A stretch of 64,000 nt of DNA from Endomychus coccineus. Its lineage: Eukaryota > Arthropoda > Insecta > Coleoptera > Endomychidae. The notes under the pieces were generated by a model, which saw nothing but the letters and a program-made list of their open reading frames with translations, was not told where the DNA came from and searched no databases. The DNA lies in assembly GCA_958510875.1 (NCBI GenBank), contig OY294068.1, forward strand, positions 200,247,997 to 200,311,996, in the 5' to 3' direction. The translations under genes were made by a program, and so were the position numbers. Shown here piece by piece: positions 1 through 10,890 of this stretch (positions within the stretch are counted from its first letter, which is position 1; the number at the start of each line of letters is the position of its first letter).

Positions 1-2245
1 CGGCCTAGGACGACTAGGGGATGGCTTTTTCTTATGGGGGGGGGGGGGGGGAGTGTTTCATGTGTACATATACGATGCAAAACTCGATACATGTGATTTC
101 TTCCTTAAAATTTGTTATTGTCAAATCACGAGATACTTAAATCTCTAAAAAAATTGGTTAACAACCTTAATGAATTACAATAAACGCATTCTACTCGTTA
201 CGATGCGAGTCGACCAGATTATGGTCGACAGAGAAAACTGTAGTGGCTCGACGAGGTCGGCTCGTTTACCGACACCTCGTTCTCTATGTCGAGCGAGACA
301 TAAGTCAACTCACATCGCTTTTGGTTACTGGAGGAGGCAACGCTCCGATTGCGGTTCATACACATTGCATCTCTATATACTATTATTAATATCATTAATT
401 ACAATTACGATCACAGATGAAAAGAGAATGTTCTTCCATGTGCAACCCGTTTTGATTCACTGGGACAATACGCACGATACGTTAGCCTCGAGTCACATAA
501 TCACAGACGCGGTAATTCCTGGGAATTGATACATGGATGCAATATTTCAAACGGTGCTGATGGTACGATAGAAAGGTCTTCTAGGAAGCCAGATAATAAA
601 TGACATAAATTGTATCACAAAGTTTTTCTATAGGAACCAAATCGGTTTGGTTGCATGCCATCATTGGCACTTGTCAAGTGGTTCTGTTTTCCAGAACATG
701 AGTTATGTTGCATCGCCATGTACGTTATATAGATTATAAGAAACGCTCTTCAAGAAGTAATAGTTTCGAAGCGACCAATACTGGGCATGATCTCAATTTA
801 TTGTTGAAATGCATGTTGTGCTTGAACTGAACAGTATGTTTGAGTTTATTCTTGTGTGAGAATGCCCCGGTTACCAATGATGACTAATCCAGAAATGTGT
901 ATTTCTGCAACTAAGTTGCTATGATCAAAATAGAAAAAAATGTTGGATTCCCGCGGACAGCTTCTTGGCTTCTGGATGCATCACGTTTCGCCAATCTTAG
1001 AGGAAGCTGATTCCTTCTGGTTTGCGTAGCGGTATTTATTGTAACTTCACGTTACATAGTTCGCTTCATTTGATCCGGTCGGTGCTTAACCCTGTCCTGG
1101 TTCTTAACCTTGCCATTGTGTAAATTATTTGTGAAGTGGACGTTTCAAGGGTGGGCCTCCAAATGCTGGAGGGTCACATCCTGAGTCACGGTCTAGATTA
1201 TTTGGTTGCCTTAGGATTCCTATTGCTTCAACAATAGCCTAGTACAACGATCAAGTTATCTCTTACGAGTAGCTATTATTCGACCCGTTTCACCTATGTA
1301 TACTTCACCGCAAGAACTGCGAAGGCTATAAACATTGTCTGGCTGAAGAGGAAGAAAGAGATTTCTTATGTTTGTACACAGAGATAGTTTGTGATAACGG
1401 GTAGAAATATTTTGCTTCTTGAGGATTTTGGAAATTTGTACAACTCAAATGAGAGATTTTGATCATTTCATCAAATCCTTTTCAAAGATAGTTAAAACAG
1501 TCAAATAATTTTAACCTGAAACTTTTACCAATATGTGTAAGCCCATGCTTGATACTTCCACATCGCTACAAAAACCAATTCACACCTCAACCCTGACTGT
1601 AACCTGTTATCGAAACGTTGACCATCGATTCGTGCTACTATGATGTGGGATTAATCCGGAAACCAAGAATTTTTCGGTGTATTAATGGCATAAAGCAGAT
1701 GGAAATTTTGTCCTAACGACTATTGTTCATGTGATCTTGTTTTCCAAATTACTATATTCTGTTAGACAAACTATTGTTCAAGATTTCTGTAAGGCATTGT
1801 TTACTCATGTCTTAGATTTTCGGCAAGATCGAGCTGGGCTTTGTTTACAGATAGAACGTTTCAATCAGATTGCAAATTCAAGTTATACCAAAATTAATCT
1901 CACTTGAATAATCATTAATTTGAGATTAACAAGATATAGGTACGAATTGAAAAACATTTTGCCTACAACCGTTTCAACATTATTGCTATTTAGAGGTTTT
2001 TCTTTTGAATTATTTTACGATTTACTTGGCCGGCAGGAAGACCGGACATGACGCCTTCGCGAAATATACTATAATCAACACATTCCAAAAAGTGTTAGTT
2101 TGTTTAGTGTGCAAACGTTAGTCTATGAAAACACATAGAATGTTACTTGACAGAATTTAATGGCGCAAAATGACCTCAGATACCAATGCATAACAACAAG
2201 CACACATGCGTTTGAAATATTACAACACCATGAAACAGATGTGAA
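1..2245 (-). other. dpp 3' UTR and downstream flank
   Basis: No coding region is supportable. On the minus strand, candidate AATAAA polyadenylation signals appear as TTTATT on the plus strand at 1035-1040, 845-850 and 797-802. Which one ends the dpp transcript cannot be decided without RNA data. The 119-codon open frame near 170-529 has no recognisable domain and is probably chance. Confidence 0.5.
36..51. repeat. G16 homopolymer
   Basis: Sixteen consecutive G bases close to the window start. Could be a true homopolymer or a sequencing or assembly slip. Confidence 0.8.
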
Positions 2246-3108
2246 CTATCGGCAGCCACATCCGACCACAACCATCTCCCTATAATTTTTAAGGGTAATA
2301 TGGCCATCGATATCCGTATAGAGCATGGACATCGAACTGAGTTGCGTCGGGATGCAGCACGGTTTCGGCACCGACGGAGTCACCGAATTGATGATAGATT
2401 GCACTATTCCGTGGTTCGTAGCGTTCAAATGTTCGGCTAACGGAAAATTACACTCGCCCTTACAATAGAAGGCGTCATAGTGGCCAGGGGCTACTATCCA
2501 GTCGTTCCAGCCGACATGTTCGAAATTCACGCGCATCGGATGACGTCTGCACGGTTCGCGCTTGTCGTCTCTCCGCCCGTTCCGCGCGGCCCTCCTCCTC
2601 CTCTGCTCTAGCATTTGTTTGCCGCTGCGTTGCGTATTTTTGCCGTCGTCCGTATAAGTGAACAACAACGGTTGCTTCTGGGACCAATCGTCTTTCGCGT
2701 CCCTCTTCAACCTCAAATGTTTCGTCACGTGTTTGGTCTTCCTCCTGTCCACGTTTCGGACGTTTATGATGATGCCGTGGTTCGATTTGGGATCGGCCAG
2801 CCACCTTTCCACCGCCGGTAGAACGTCCACGCTGATTGTAGTGTTTTTCCTCACGTCTATGACTTTTGAGTCCATTAGCCTTGTAATGGGTTCGTATTTT
2901 CCTCTTTTTCCCGGTCTTATAATGTCGATGACCATTATTCGTTGTAAGTAGTGGTTGGAGTTGGTTCGGTTGTCGCTGCTGGCATGAATCATGTGTCTGT
3001 TCAGCGTTATTTCAGCGGCCTTCAAGGTCTCCGTATTTGGTATGATTGATACGTCGAACTTCAGGCGGAAGCGATGATGTGTTGTGAATTTGGTGTCTAC
3101 TGGACTTT
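2246..3108 (-). CDS. dpp: decapentaplegic (BMP2/4-type ligand), last coding exon
   Basis: Encodes residues 96-382 of a secreted BMP morphogen precursor. The part of the prodomain visible here starts [19 protein letters not shown]. It is followed by basic furin-type sites (RRRRAAR, then DDKR) and the mature ligand. The last 101 residues, from [10 protein letters not shown] to GCGCR, carry all seven knot cysteines (C, CKGEC, CC, CGC) and an N-glycosylation site NAT, so the ligand looks functional. The exon starts after a clean acceptor (ttttccttccag) with two bases completing a codon, which matches the donor of the upstream exon. The TTG at 3025 is internal and not a start. Stop codon at 2246-2248. 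In this family the dimer is cut by furin, secreted, and binds type I/II receptor kinases to drive Mad phosphorylation in dorsal and appendage patterning. Long open frames on the opposite strand here are shadows. Confidence 0.96.
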
Positions 3109-3689
3109 CTGGAAGGAAAAAGAGATCTGATTAGAAACTGGGTCTAGTTGAAACCGCTCAAAATCTTTAAAGAAGCAATAGTTGAATGCGTTTTGGCAAA
3201 TTCTGTAGTAGAAAATTATGTATTTTTCGCCCACTAACATTACCTAATGTAATATTCAGAAATATTGACCAAGTATTTAGTCTTGTGTATTGTTATGTAG
3301 TAAAATATAATATCTACTAGTTTAGTAATGTTCGAAGCTCTTTCTTGTCAGATGTTACAAAGATGAGTGAAAGAGTTCATGATTGTATAAAAAAAGATTG
3401 TAACCATTTTTTCTAAAAAATAGTCAGTTGGAACGTGGTTTGGAGACAATCCAAAATAGCCACGTATAAAAGTAAAATGGCTATTATTTTAAACATTTGT
3501 CACAGTTGGTGATCTTTATATTTGGTTGTACCTATGTTGAGGAAAAAGTTATTTTATCAAAACGTGACATTTACTGTGTGTCATGTTTAGATTTCACATT
3601 TGAAAGGAAGAAACATCCCTCTGGGCAGAGATGCCCCTGCTGGGCCATTCCGGATGTGTCAACATACATTTCTCCAACCCTGTAGCTGT

Positions 3690-4390
3690 TAGGAAGTTGA
3701 TGATGTCGGATGGTTTCAAATTTGGTAAATCTCTTTCTTCCATTTGGTACGCTCCTAGGTATCGTGCCCTAGGATTTCGCAGTTCCCGATTAGTATTCTG
3801 AGTTTAGGTTGATGCAGTCGGTAGATCTCTTTTGGTTATAGTTTTCAAGAAGTATCTTTGCTTGGCTCATTTCTTGCAGTTCTATCCATTGATGGGAACT
3901 TTAATTGATCACTTCTTTCTTGAGTTCTGTCAAAATTCTACTGGCGCTTATTCCGCAGAAAGATTCAGGTCCCTGAAATGGTTTCCTCTTTTTTTTTGCT
4001 TGTTCGTTCGTTTTTTCGTTACCTTCTACTCCGGTGTGTCCCGGAATCCATAGGAGGGTAACTGTATTGTTCTGGCTTGGTTCATTTAGTTGCTCCAAGC
4101 ATTTCCAGACCACCGTGGGAGCTCAGAGCGTTGTTGGCTGCTTGACTGTTCGACATGATGACTATTTTTGTCTACGAAAGTTTCTTTCTGTATTGAACTC
4201 GACACATTTTCCTATGGCTTCATATTTCGCTTGGAAAATACCCGAGGATTTGCCTAAGCTTTCAGAGTATTCGGTTCCAGGTCCATATACTTTTATTCCA
4301 GTCCCTCATGTTGTTTTAGAGCCACCAGTGGACCATCTAATGGCCTTTCTGATTCCGGCTTTATAGGAATACTGCGTTTTCGTTGGGATG
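3690..4390 (-). pseudogene. non-LTR retrotransposon RNase H domain, decayed
   Basis: The minus strand reads a broken RNase HI domain. An early DGSKT strand near 4330 is followed by VYGPGTEYSESLGK and IFQAKYEAIGKC. A stop and frame change follow, then the strong C-terminal signature VTLLWIPGHTGVEGNEKTNE at about 4000-4070. This order (DGSK, QAE-like, WIPGHxGxxGNExxN) is that of the RNase H carried by Jockey/R1-type non-LTR elements. Several stops and shifts make it non-functional. It lies in the dpp intron. Confidence 0.8.
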
Positions 4391-5294
4391 TTTTTTTTAC
4401 CAATCGTGTTCGGTAAACCACATCTCCTAACAGAAGATCTGAACAAAACCTCGAACAGCAAAATCATCAGCCTTATGAAAAGATTGAACTGACTGGGTAT
4501 ACTCTAATCACAAGTGAATAGATCTACATGATTGAAGTAGAGGGATCGATGTTCGGCCCAATCACAAGAAACTTAAACCTACTGAATTTATCCCAAATAA
4601 AGATACCACCTACTTACAAATGTATTGAACATATTTTGTTTAACATTCACATTCGTTTGTACCACTTAATCTGTTCTTGTGCTTCACTCGAACACAACCA
4701 TACCTCATTTTTCTATCAATGTCTAAGCTATTAAAAACGATACAACAACGTATAATTTATGGATATGATTTATTTCGAGATTATATTTAGATATTCAATG
4801 TACGCGACCTCCAGAGATAGATAATTTAATTACATGGTGATTATTTTATTTATAGATTGTGGTATGTTGAAATGCAAGCATATCAGGTGTTGGTTAGGTC
4901 AGACCTTCTTAAAACCCGCCCTACTTACTCTCTGCACAAACTAAAGCACCTTGCGTATAAGAATTCAACAGTAGCGAAAGTGGGACGTTCGCATGATATT
5001 ATACAATACTTGCGATTAATTAAATAACTTTTGTATTTACAGGCTGTTCAGTCCAGTTGTTTTGTCAGTTTGGACACGATCGTGTCTTATTTGAATTGGT
5101 ACACTTTAAAACGCGGTACACGTGCCATATTTTACAATCAATTATAGTTGTTCAATGAATCACTGTCTCTATTCAAGGACCGATTGAGATGGTTAGTATT
5201 CAAGTGAATTTGCTTATACAGTACACGTTTTTCAAAAGTTCACATTACTGGATATGTTACAAAAATACATGCTCAGTTCGAGAAGTGAATAAAA

Positions 5295-6400
5295 TTGTCC
5301 CACGCAGATGACCGCCCCAAAAATTTAAAAATTGTTCGTAATACACTAGAATTGAATGGATACCCAAAAACTTTTTTCAATCCTATCATTAAAGAAAGAA
5401 TAAACAAAATCTATAATGGTTCGTCGTATAAAAATAACATAAAAGGTAATACAGACAATTTTATAACTCTACCTTACATTCCGGAGACCTCAGAGAAAAT
5501 CAAAAAATGTTTGAAAAAGTATGATATAAATGTTGCGCATAAACCTACTAACTGTGTTGGGAAATATTTCTCAAATCTAAAACCTTTAATACCCAAAGAT
5601 AAACAAACCCACAGAGTATATAAATTGAATTGTTTAGATTGTGATGGAACCTATACTGGAATCTCTAAGCAATATTTACAAAAAAGAATGTACGGCCATA
5701 AATATAGCACAAGAAATAACAACTTAGAAAATTCCACCGCCCTTGCTAAGCATTGCTTTGATTATAACCATCAATTTGATTACAAAAATGTTAATATCTT
5801 AACTAAGGAAACCAATTATTATAAAAGATCTATCCTGGAGATGATTCACATGAAACGGGACCACAAATCTGTAAATCATAGGGTAGACACAGAATATCTA
5901 AGTCATATTTATACTAATTTGATTAAATAATCTCTTGCAAATTCTTACATACGTCTTTATAATTGTTGAAAATGTTTTTAGGAAGAATTCGTAATAGTAA
6001 TTTTCCAGTACAAGTCTGAAACCGTTCTTAAGTACCTACTCATAAATCCTACACATCTGGTTTCGAAAGTAGATACTTGACAAATAACTTCGTTCTTCTC
6101 AGTTGTTGTGAGAATACCAATCAATATGCACTCATATATTTTAATAATATTACTGAATAGCGGATTCTTACTACAAAAAAATTGTTTATACTTTAATACT
6201 GACGATACAATTTCGATTATTCGTAGTTCTGTTCGTTTCGACGGCGTGGGCTCTTTTGATTGAAGTTAAATTGTGCGATTTGGACGCTTGTGCTATAATT
6301 AGTTTTAGTAAACCCCTTTTTAGACATAGTGAGTCTTCTGATGATGGTCGTGAGACCGAAACGTACGTAAAGACGAATATTTTATTTATAAAGAAAATAA
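5295..6400 (+). mobile_element. Penelope-like element, family 1: RT thumb plus GIY-YIG end and 3' pLTR
   Basis: A 211-codon open frame (5295-5930) encodes the C-terminal part of a Penelope-like polyprotein. Residues 1-100 are the linker after the reverse transcriptase. Residues 107-137 carry the GIY-YIG endonuclease core (HRVYKLNCLDC, TYTG, R131, H135), followed by STALAKHCFDYNHQFDY. The paired Cys at 113/116 fits the Cys-bearing GIY-YIG of Penelope. An in-frame TGA lies just before the frame, so the element is 5' truncated and TTG 5295 is not a real start. The 3' part (about 6180-6400) is a pLTR also seen reversed at 10562-10780 and in part at 17250-17350; it holds a hammerhead motif. The tip downstream of the ribozyme (gacgaat...) differs from the other copies. 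Confidence 0.88.
6333..6374 (+). ncRNA. minimal type I hammerhead ribozyme in a Penelope pLTR
   Basis: All core parts can be read directly. Stem I is GTCTT (6333-6337) with AAGAC (6370-6374). The core CTGATGA is 6338-6344. Stem II is GGTC with GACC closed by a GTGA loop. The core GAAA (6358-6361) is followed by a tiny stem III, ACG-TA-CGT, and the cleavage triplet GTA (cut after 6369). One extra T sits between CTGATGA and stem II; an extra base at this same place is known in a natural viroid hammerhead. Penelope-like elements are known to carry hammerheads with such short stem III, and activity there is thought to need dimerisation. Self-cleavage in this copy is inferred, not shown. Confidence 0.78.
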
Positions 6401-6479
6401 ATACATACCTAACTACATAATGTATATTGTACATATTTATTGTATTCAATAAATAAGTATTGAATGTATGTATGTATGT

Positions 6480-6960
6480 GCACAGAATAGAATAGAATAT
6501 AATATTTTATTAATCCAGAAGCCAATTTACATAAATGGATAGGACACGTCATATTGAACAATAAAAAGTAGCATTTACAATCATAAAGTTAGATTATAAA
6601 GTTACAATGAGGTACAAAATTGATAATTAACATAACAAATTTCTGATAGAGTTGAAAACTATTAGCGAAACGTCAAAAAGAGAAGTCCTGTCTTGCTGAC
6701 AGGTTATGTGTTGTCTGTCATAGACATTATGAACTGCGATATTGATCCATTGATCTATGGATCTGTCAGTCATGTAAATTGTATGTGATTGTATTAGCAA
6801 TTACAGAAGTGAAAATATATCGAATCCCTTTTATCCCGTTTGGTTTTGAGTTTCGAAAAAAGTCCGTCATTAACGAGTGCCTTACGTCGTGTAAGGAACA
6901 TATCTGCCCAGTTTTAAGTAACTCTGCTGAATATTTTCGGAAATTTCGTGATGAGTCAGT
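6480..6960 (-). mobile_element. probable non-LTR 3' end with TTCTA-type tail
   Basis: On the minus strand, loose coding-like text (DGLFSKLKTKRDKRDSIYF near 6830-6860) runs toward an AATAAAATATTATA-like end and short TTCTA repeats at 6484-6500. This is how many CR1/Jockey-group elements finish. No catalytic motif is present, so this is a tentative call. Confidence 0.35.
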
Positions 6961-6974
6961 GAGTGATATTTGTC

Positions 6975-7012
6975 TTATATATATATACAGATAGATAGAT
7001 AGATATAGATAA
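6975..7012. repeat. TA/TAGA microsatellite
   Basis: Short (TA)n followed by several TAGA units. Confidence 0.85.
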
Positions 7013-7458
7013 CGTTGCATTTGGGAATTTTTCACAAAAATGTTGGTCCCCTTTGCGTAATTAGTCTAGTAGTCAAGGCAACGAAACGGAAAAAAATATA
7101 TAGTGAAATTTTTTTTGCATTTTGTTCCTAATACCCCATAGATCATTCATGACTATCAAGACCGCGGGGGTCGACCTTTCTACCCCCCCAAAACGGGGTT
7201 TCAACCTCTCAGAGGAGCATTCTTATAAATACAATCCAACAGTTTAGAAAATTATTGAATTAAGAGCCGAAAATGACCCCTAGTATATTTTTTGGGTCAC
7301 TGATCACGATTCCGCTGTTATTTTTCCCAAAAAACTCGCGCTCCAGATGGAAAATTCGGGAAATTTGAGATTTTCCTGAGACGGTTATGAATGATAAAGT
7401 ATAATTTTGTTGCAAAAATGATTGATACATGGTTAAAATATAATATTGATTTGTTTAC

Positions 7459-7744
7459 CTATATGTGTATAGCTTCTGACTGTGTTTGCTGACTGCGTGA
7501 ACAGCCCTGGTTTTTTGATGGAAGTAGTGTCGAACTTGCTACCCACTTGTTTTTCGTAGAGATCTATCATGACTTGTGGTATCACTATTTTCGATCGATC
7601 GACTTTGGGCCGACCTTTGAAACCGAATAGTGATCTTAAGCTGGTTTCTACTTCGGCGACGACTTCTTTAGGTAGCGACGTTGCTGAACCGCTTCTTAGT
7701 TGCGCGGATAGTACTATCAGCCACCATAAGAAATGCACCCGCAT
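7459..7744 (-). CDS. dpp: decapentaplegic, first coding exon (signal peptide and prodomain start)
   Basis: Encodes residues 1-95 plus the first base of codon 96. The start MRVHFLWWLIVLSAQLRSG is a standard signal peptide (short basic start, hydrophobic core, small residues before the cut). Next comes the TGF-beta prodomain beginning, with the helical stretch EVVAEVETSLRSLFGF and the VIPQVMIDLYEKQ segment typical of Dpp/BMP2/4 latency peptides. The exon ends ...SYTHI plus G, followed by the donor GTAAAC at 7458. Joined to the 2246-3108 exon it gives HI-E-SPVDTK with no frame loss. The open frame continues upstream as MFFFSGVFT, but that part is a polypyrimidine tract plus acceptor, so the ATG at 7744 is the start. 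The total of 382 residues is normal for insect Dpp. Confidence 0.95.
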
Positions 7745-7760
7745 CGTAAATACGCCTGAA
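7745..7760 (-). other. dpp 5' UTR splice acceptor and 11-nt leader in the first coding exon
   Basis: On the minus strand a run of T is followed by cag, then gcgtatttacg, then the start ATG at 7744. This reads as a 3' splice site with exon bases 7755-7745 as 5' UTR. It implies at least one untranslated upstream exon and promoter to the right. No such exon could be identified by eye. Confidence 0.8.
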
Positions 7761-8099
7761 AAAAAAAACATACATTCAGTAAAAATGATTAAAAAGAAAC
7801 AATTGTATTGTTCTAATCATCTACATAATCTCATAACAAGTAGATGATGTGTTATATTCGAACATTTACTAGAAGGTCGGTCAGTACGCTGCGTTTATGC
7901 ACGAAGGCCTAAGACGGAGTGGGTGAGCCGTAAGTCCATCAAGAGCGCGAGACCTAGTTGCATTGAACAGTGCGCGAAACAAAGCGAATAGCCTGTAGTA
8001 TTTCGGCAAACCGTTCTGCTGAATAACTCGAAAACGGCTTAAGGTATGATTCTGAATTTTTATGCCAATAAAACATGAGCAACATATCTAGTTTGAGTC

Positions 8100-8300
8100 A
8101 AAATTTCAGGTGAACTGCATTCACCGTTTGGCCGCTCCACGTATTCAAAAATGACCTCAAAGCAAACATTCAACGTGTTATTCGAGAAATTGAGCCAGGC
8201 TTATGTGCCAGTGTTATGGAAAACTTGACTAAACGAATGACATCGTGCCAGATGATTCGAGGCACCCATATCAATGATATCATTTCACATTTGTGGCCGT
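8100..8300 (+). pseudogene. DDE transposase C-terminus (IS630-Tc1-mariner type)
   Basis: The plus frame reads NDLKANIQRVIREIEPGLCA, then SVMENLTKRMTSCQMIRG and INDIIFHLW. This is the usual C-terminal tail of insect DDE_3 transposases (a helix containing E-I-x-P, then VxxNxxKRMxxCxxxxGxHxxDIIFH). The catalytic part is missing. It lies just beyond the dpp first coding exon, on the opposite strand. Confidence 0.65.
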
Positions 8301-8399
8301 AAAGTCTACATTATGTTGAAGAATAAAAAACATCCGTTTCTCAAATATTTTGCATTCTACTTTCGAATGAGTCATCGTATTTGGAGAAATTTATTTATT

Positions 8400-8550
8400 C
8401 GGAGGCAGCAAAATTCCTGGGCTGACACCGTTTTCCCAATATGGCTTAGGTTGTCATCAAAATATGCCCAAATTGCAACCATCCACTTCGTCATCACTGA
8501 AATTGCAGGTTCTCTTTCAAATTCTCAAAGAGGTAATACTCATTGATTTT
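8400..8550 (-). pseudogene. mariner transposase C-terminal scrap
   Basis: The minus strand holds a weak match to the SDDEEV...WAYFDDN section found in the better mariner relics at 26.7 and 33.6 kb. Heavily decayed and short. Confidence 0.35.
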
Positions 8551-8762
8551 GATTATGAGGAGATCAATTTTGAATCAAGTATTAACAAATCATCAACGTC
8601 CAAAAGAAATAGAACTGGGCCGAGTATAATGTCCTGAGGCACAGCGTAATGGAAATTCAATTTTGAACTATATGTGCGACTTAGTTTTGCATGTCTTATT
8701 GCATATAAGTCAGATAGTGAGGGGCGGATCTAGTAGTCAAATCGGGTTAAATGCGAGAAACA

Positions 8763-9200
8763 GAGTTTGTTTAGTGTGTATCTGAATGGCCGAATTCTGG
8801 GTCTCAAGACGTGGTTAATCATCATCTGATGTTGAAGCGATCAAAATCGAGATTTTTTCATACCTACCCCTTGTGAAATTTTGAAAAATCGAAAAATTCC
8901 AAAACATTAAGCTAATCGTTGAATCTTGTTCTGTAACATATCAAGAGGATGTTCTTATAAGTTTTCACATATAAGCCCTTTAAAACATGATTTTATTAGT
9001 GTCAGTGTCTATCTGATGAACCGAATTCTGGATCTTCATCCACTCTAAGGTGGTTCATCATCTGATGTTAAAACTAATGTTAGAATCGGATTTCTCATCA
9101 TCGAAAATGTGTTAGAACGAAGATTTATTAGAATCGATGAAGCCAAACAAAATCGAGATTTTTCCATACCCCCCATGAAATTTTGAAAAATCGATTGTTG
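8763..9200. repeat. imperfect two-copy direct repeat, about 230-bp period
   Basis: Copy A (about 8763-8893) and copy B (about 8997-9190) share ccgaattctgg, a catcatctgatgtt block, and an aaaatcgagattttt...gaaattttgaaaaatcga block in the same order and orientation. Copy B carries extra bases in the middle. There is no coding content. It is either a local tandem duplication or two copies of a short dispersed repeat. Confidence 0.7.
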
Positions 9201-9320
9201 GTGATTGAACAGTGACAACACTTTCCCCAGTTAAGGTCAGATGTTTCGCTCTCTCACGAACTCTTCAGCGTAAAGGTTCAGACGATGAAATCACTCTTCA
9301 ACAATCTCCGACAGAGATAT
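9190..9320 (-). repeat. dispersed repeat, partner of 61290-61445
   Basis: Both minus-strand copies share cggagat, a gtga-ttca-c-tctg block, a (c)tga(a/c)gag...gagcgaaac core and a ...gtgtt(g/a)tca end. No coding content. The shared core resembles a hammerhead (see findings). Confidence 0.5.
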
Positions 9321-9439
9321 AAATATTCCATTAGGGGTACGAGATCCTAGCATTGCGAATCGTTTGATAATGTTATTCAATATACACCACAAATGATTTT
9401 TGGAACGTATTTTCCCCATTCCTCATCGCTACTCTTTTG

Positions 9440-10260
9440 GAACCGCCCCTGTAGACAGTTGAATATTTAACCGAAGAAGTCGGGAACGTTACAACAACGG
9501 AGTTGATGAAACCGTTTCGATTTAATGCGACTCATTTTTCAAAGCTAATTGATTTCATCGTCAAGTGTTCAATCAGTAGCTAATTGCCGTGTAATTGTCA
9601 GACTAACAAATATGTATATCCGCAACGGGCGTCGAACCCGCCAATCTCCACGTGCGACGTTTATATAACAACATGGCATCAAATATTACGCGGTCGTATC
9701 TAATCGTCATCGATAGTTAGGCGGGAAATTGAATTACATAACTCGACACGATATGTTATTTTAGGCGAGGTGATTACAAACAGTTTCTAGTTATCGTTAC
9801 TAATTATTTTTTATTGTTAGCAACAATCGAACGTTCGACGTTCATTAATAAGTGAACGATTTATTCTTCGACGAGATGAAATGATGCGTCATCATTAAAC
9901 AATTGTAATCGTATTTAGAATATATGCAGGGGAATAAAGTTCAAGGAGGAAACAGGATTCCATCGTCAAAGAATGCATTCGTTATTAATTATTTATAATT
10001 TAATTAGAAATATGCCTGTATTCGTTGTGATAAAAATACTCTTAATTACCAAGCACACCTGTTCGTTTATTATATTATGATATAAAAATAAATTAAATTA
10101 AATGGTAATTGGTTTCAAAGCTTTATTGGCTTTTGTTAACAATGAAATTGTGTAACTATTAATTGTCTGATTACGTTTATTGGGTATTCTACATTGAAAC
10201 GGAATATTGATTAATAATTTATCGTTTCCGGTTGTAACATTGAATCAATCATATGAAATA
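9440..10260. promoter_or_regulatory. unique-looking, homeodomain-site-rich stretch; candidate dpp regulatory DNA
   Basis: This interval is free of recognisable transposon sequence. It contains many TAAT/ATTA cores and TGATTA-like sites plus one tgcgtcatcatt (bZIP-like) site. Because it sits 1.7-2.5 kb upstream of the dpp first coding exon, it could be an intronic or upstream enhancer. AT-rich DNA gives TAAT by chance, so this is inference only. Confidence 0.22.
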
Positions 10261-10561
10261 TTAGGAATTGTACATCCAGGTTGTTTTATCCAATATTATG
10301 TATGGGGCATCCACGTTCACTTTTATTTCGCATAATAACAAAGGTGGTGCCGAACATTACATATTTTACAAAGAATCCATCTGCTTAGTCAGATATTTTG
10401 TTTCTATTCCCATTTTTGAGGTATGATCTAAACTTATAGTCTTTTTAATGCAACTCATAGTTGGCCTCGACTCCCTTGAAAAGAAGATGTTTTTCTGATA
10501 TCAACGATAATATAACATAGTCTAAAATAGTTACAACATGAGAAAAAATAACAACATTGAA

Positions 10562-10890
10562 CTACAAATTCTCAGGAAATACACTAACACATATGCTTAT
10601 TATTCTCGTCTTTAGGTACGTTTCGATCTCACGACCATCATCAGAAGACCTATCAATGTCTAAAATGAGACTTTTTAAAACTAATTGTATCGAGCACAAA
10701 GCGTCCTTACGCATTAATTTCAAATAAAAATGCCCACTTCGCCGAAACGAACAGAAACACGTGTAATCGATATTGTAACACATGTTTTAGCCTTTGATAC
10801 GTTTACGGTCGGCAGACCGCAACGTGCGTTAAGACGAAAATAATAAGCATATGTGTTCGTGTGAGCTATTTCCCGAGAATTTATATATAA
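10562..10890. mobile_element. two Penelope family 1 pLTR ends joined head to head
   Basis: Bases 10562-10780 (minus) match the pLTR at 6190-6375 over its length, including the hammerhead. Bases about 10790-10890 (plus) are a second end with agacgaaaataataagcata and the tip ctatttcccgagaattta. The two outer tips are inverted copies (aaattctcaggaaata on the left, tatttcccgagaattt on the right), so the ribozyme sides face inward. No protein coding is left. Confidence 0.78.
10608..10649 (-). ncRNA. hammerhead ribozyme copy, stem III damaged
   Basis: The minus strand reads stem I GTCTT/AAGAC, the core CTGATGA (10644-10638), an extra T, stem II GGTC-GTGA-GATC (one wobble pair), the core GAAA, then CGTACCTA where the 6333 copy has CGTACGTA. 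The G-to-C change breaks the short stem III, so this copy is probably weak or dead. The plus-strand partner near 10800-10845 has lost the CTGATGA core. Confidence 0.6.

Larger units (their letters stand above)
3109..7458 (-). other. dpp coding intron (4350 bp)
   Basis: Bounded by donor GTAAAC (7458) and acceptor ttccag (3109), phase 1. It contains a non-LTR RNase H relic (3690-4390), a Penelope-like insertion (5295-6400), a probable non-LTR 3' end (6480-6960) and a TAGA/TA microsatellite near 6975. The stretches 3109-3690, 4400-5290 and 7030-7430 show no gene or recognisable repeat, only AT-rich unique-looking sequence. Confidence 0.9.

Noticed and set aside
36..51. G16 run as a quadruplex or regulatory signal
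   Set aside because: A lone homopolymer near a sequence end is more simply a slippage or assembly effect.
170..529. 119-codon plus-strand open frame near the window start
   Set aside because: No start context, domain or splice pattern supports it; composition is not convincingly protein-like.
2475..2951. Open frames of 68-109 codons on both strands across the dpp last exon
   Set aside because: They overlap the dpp mature-ligand frame and show no domain; they are shadows of the real coding sequence.
7040..7430. Similarity between 7140-7180 and the reverse of 54790-54850 (gatcattcatgactat)
   Set aside because: The match is about 16-20 bases and does not extend convincingly, so it is not called as a repeat family.
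9620..9670. tRNA-like T arm on the minus strand (gcgggttcgacgcccgt)
   Set aside because: The T stem-loop is convincing, but no matching D arm, anticodon arm or acceptor partner is found upstream, so it is not called as a tRNA gene.
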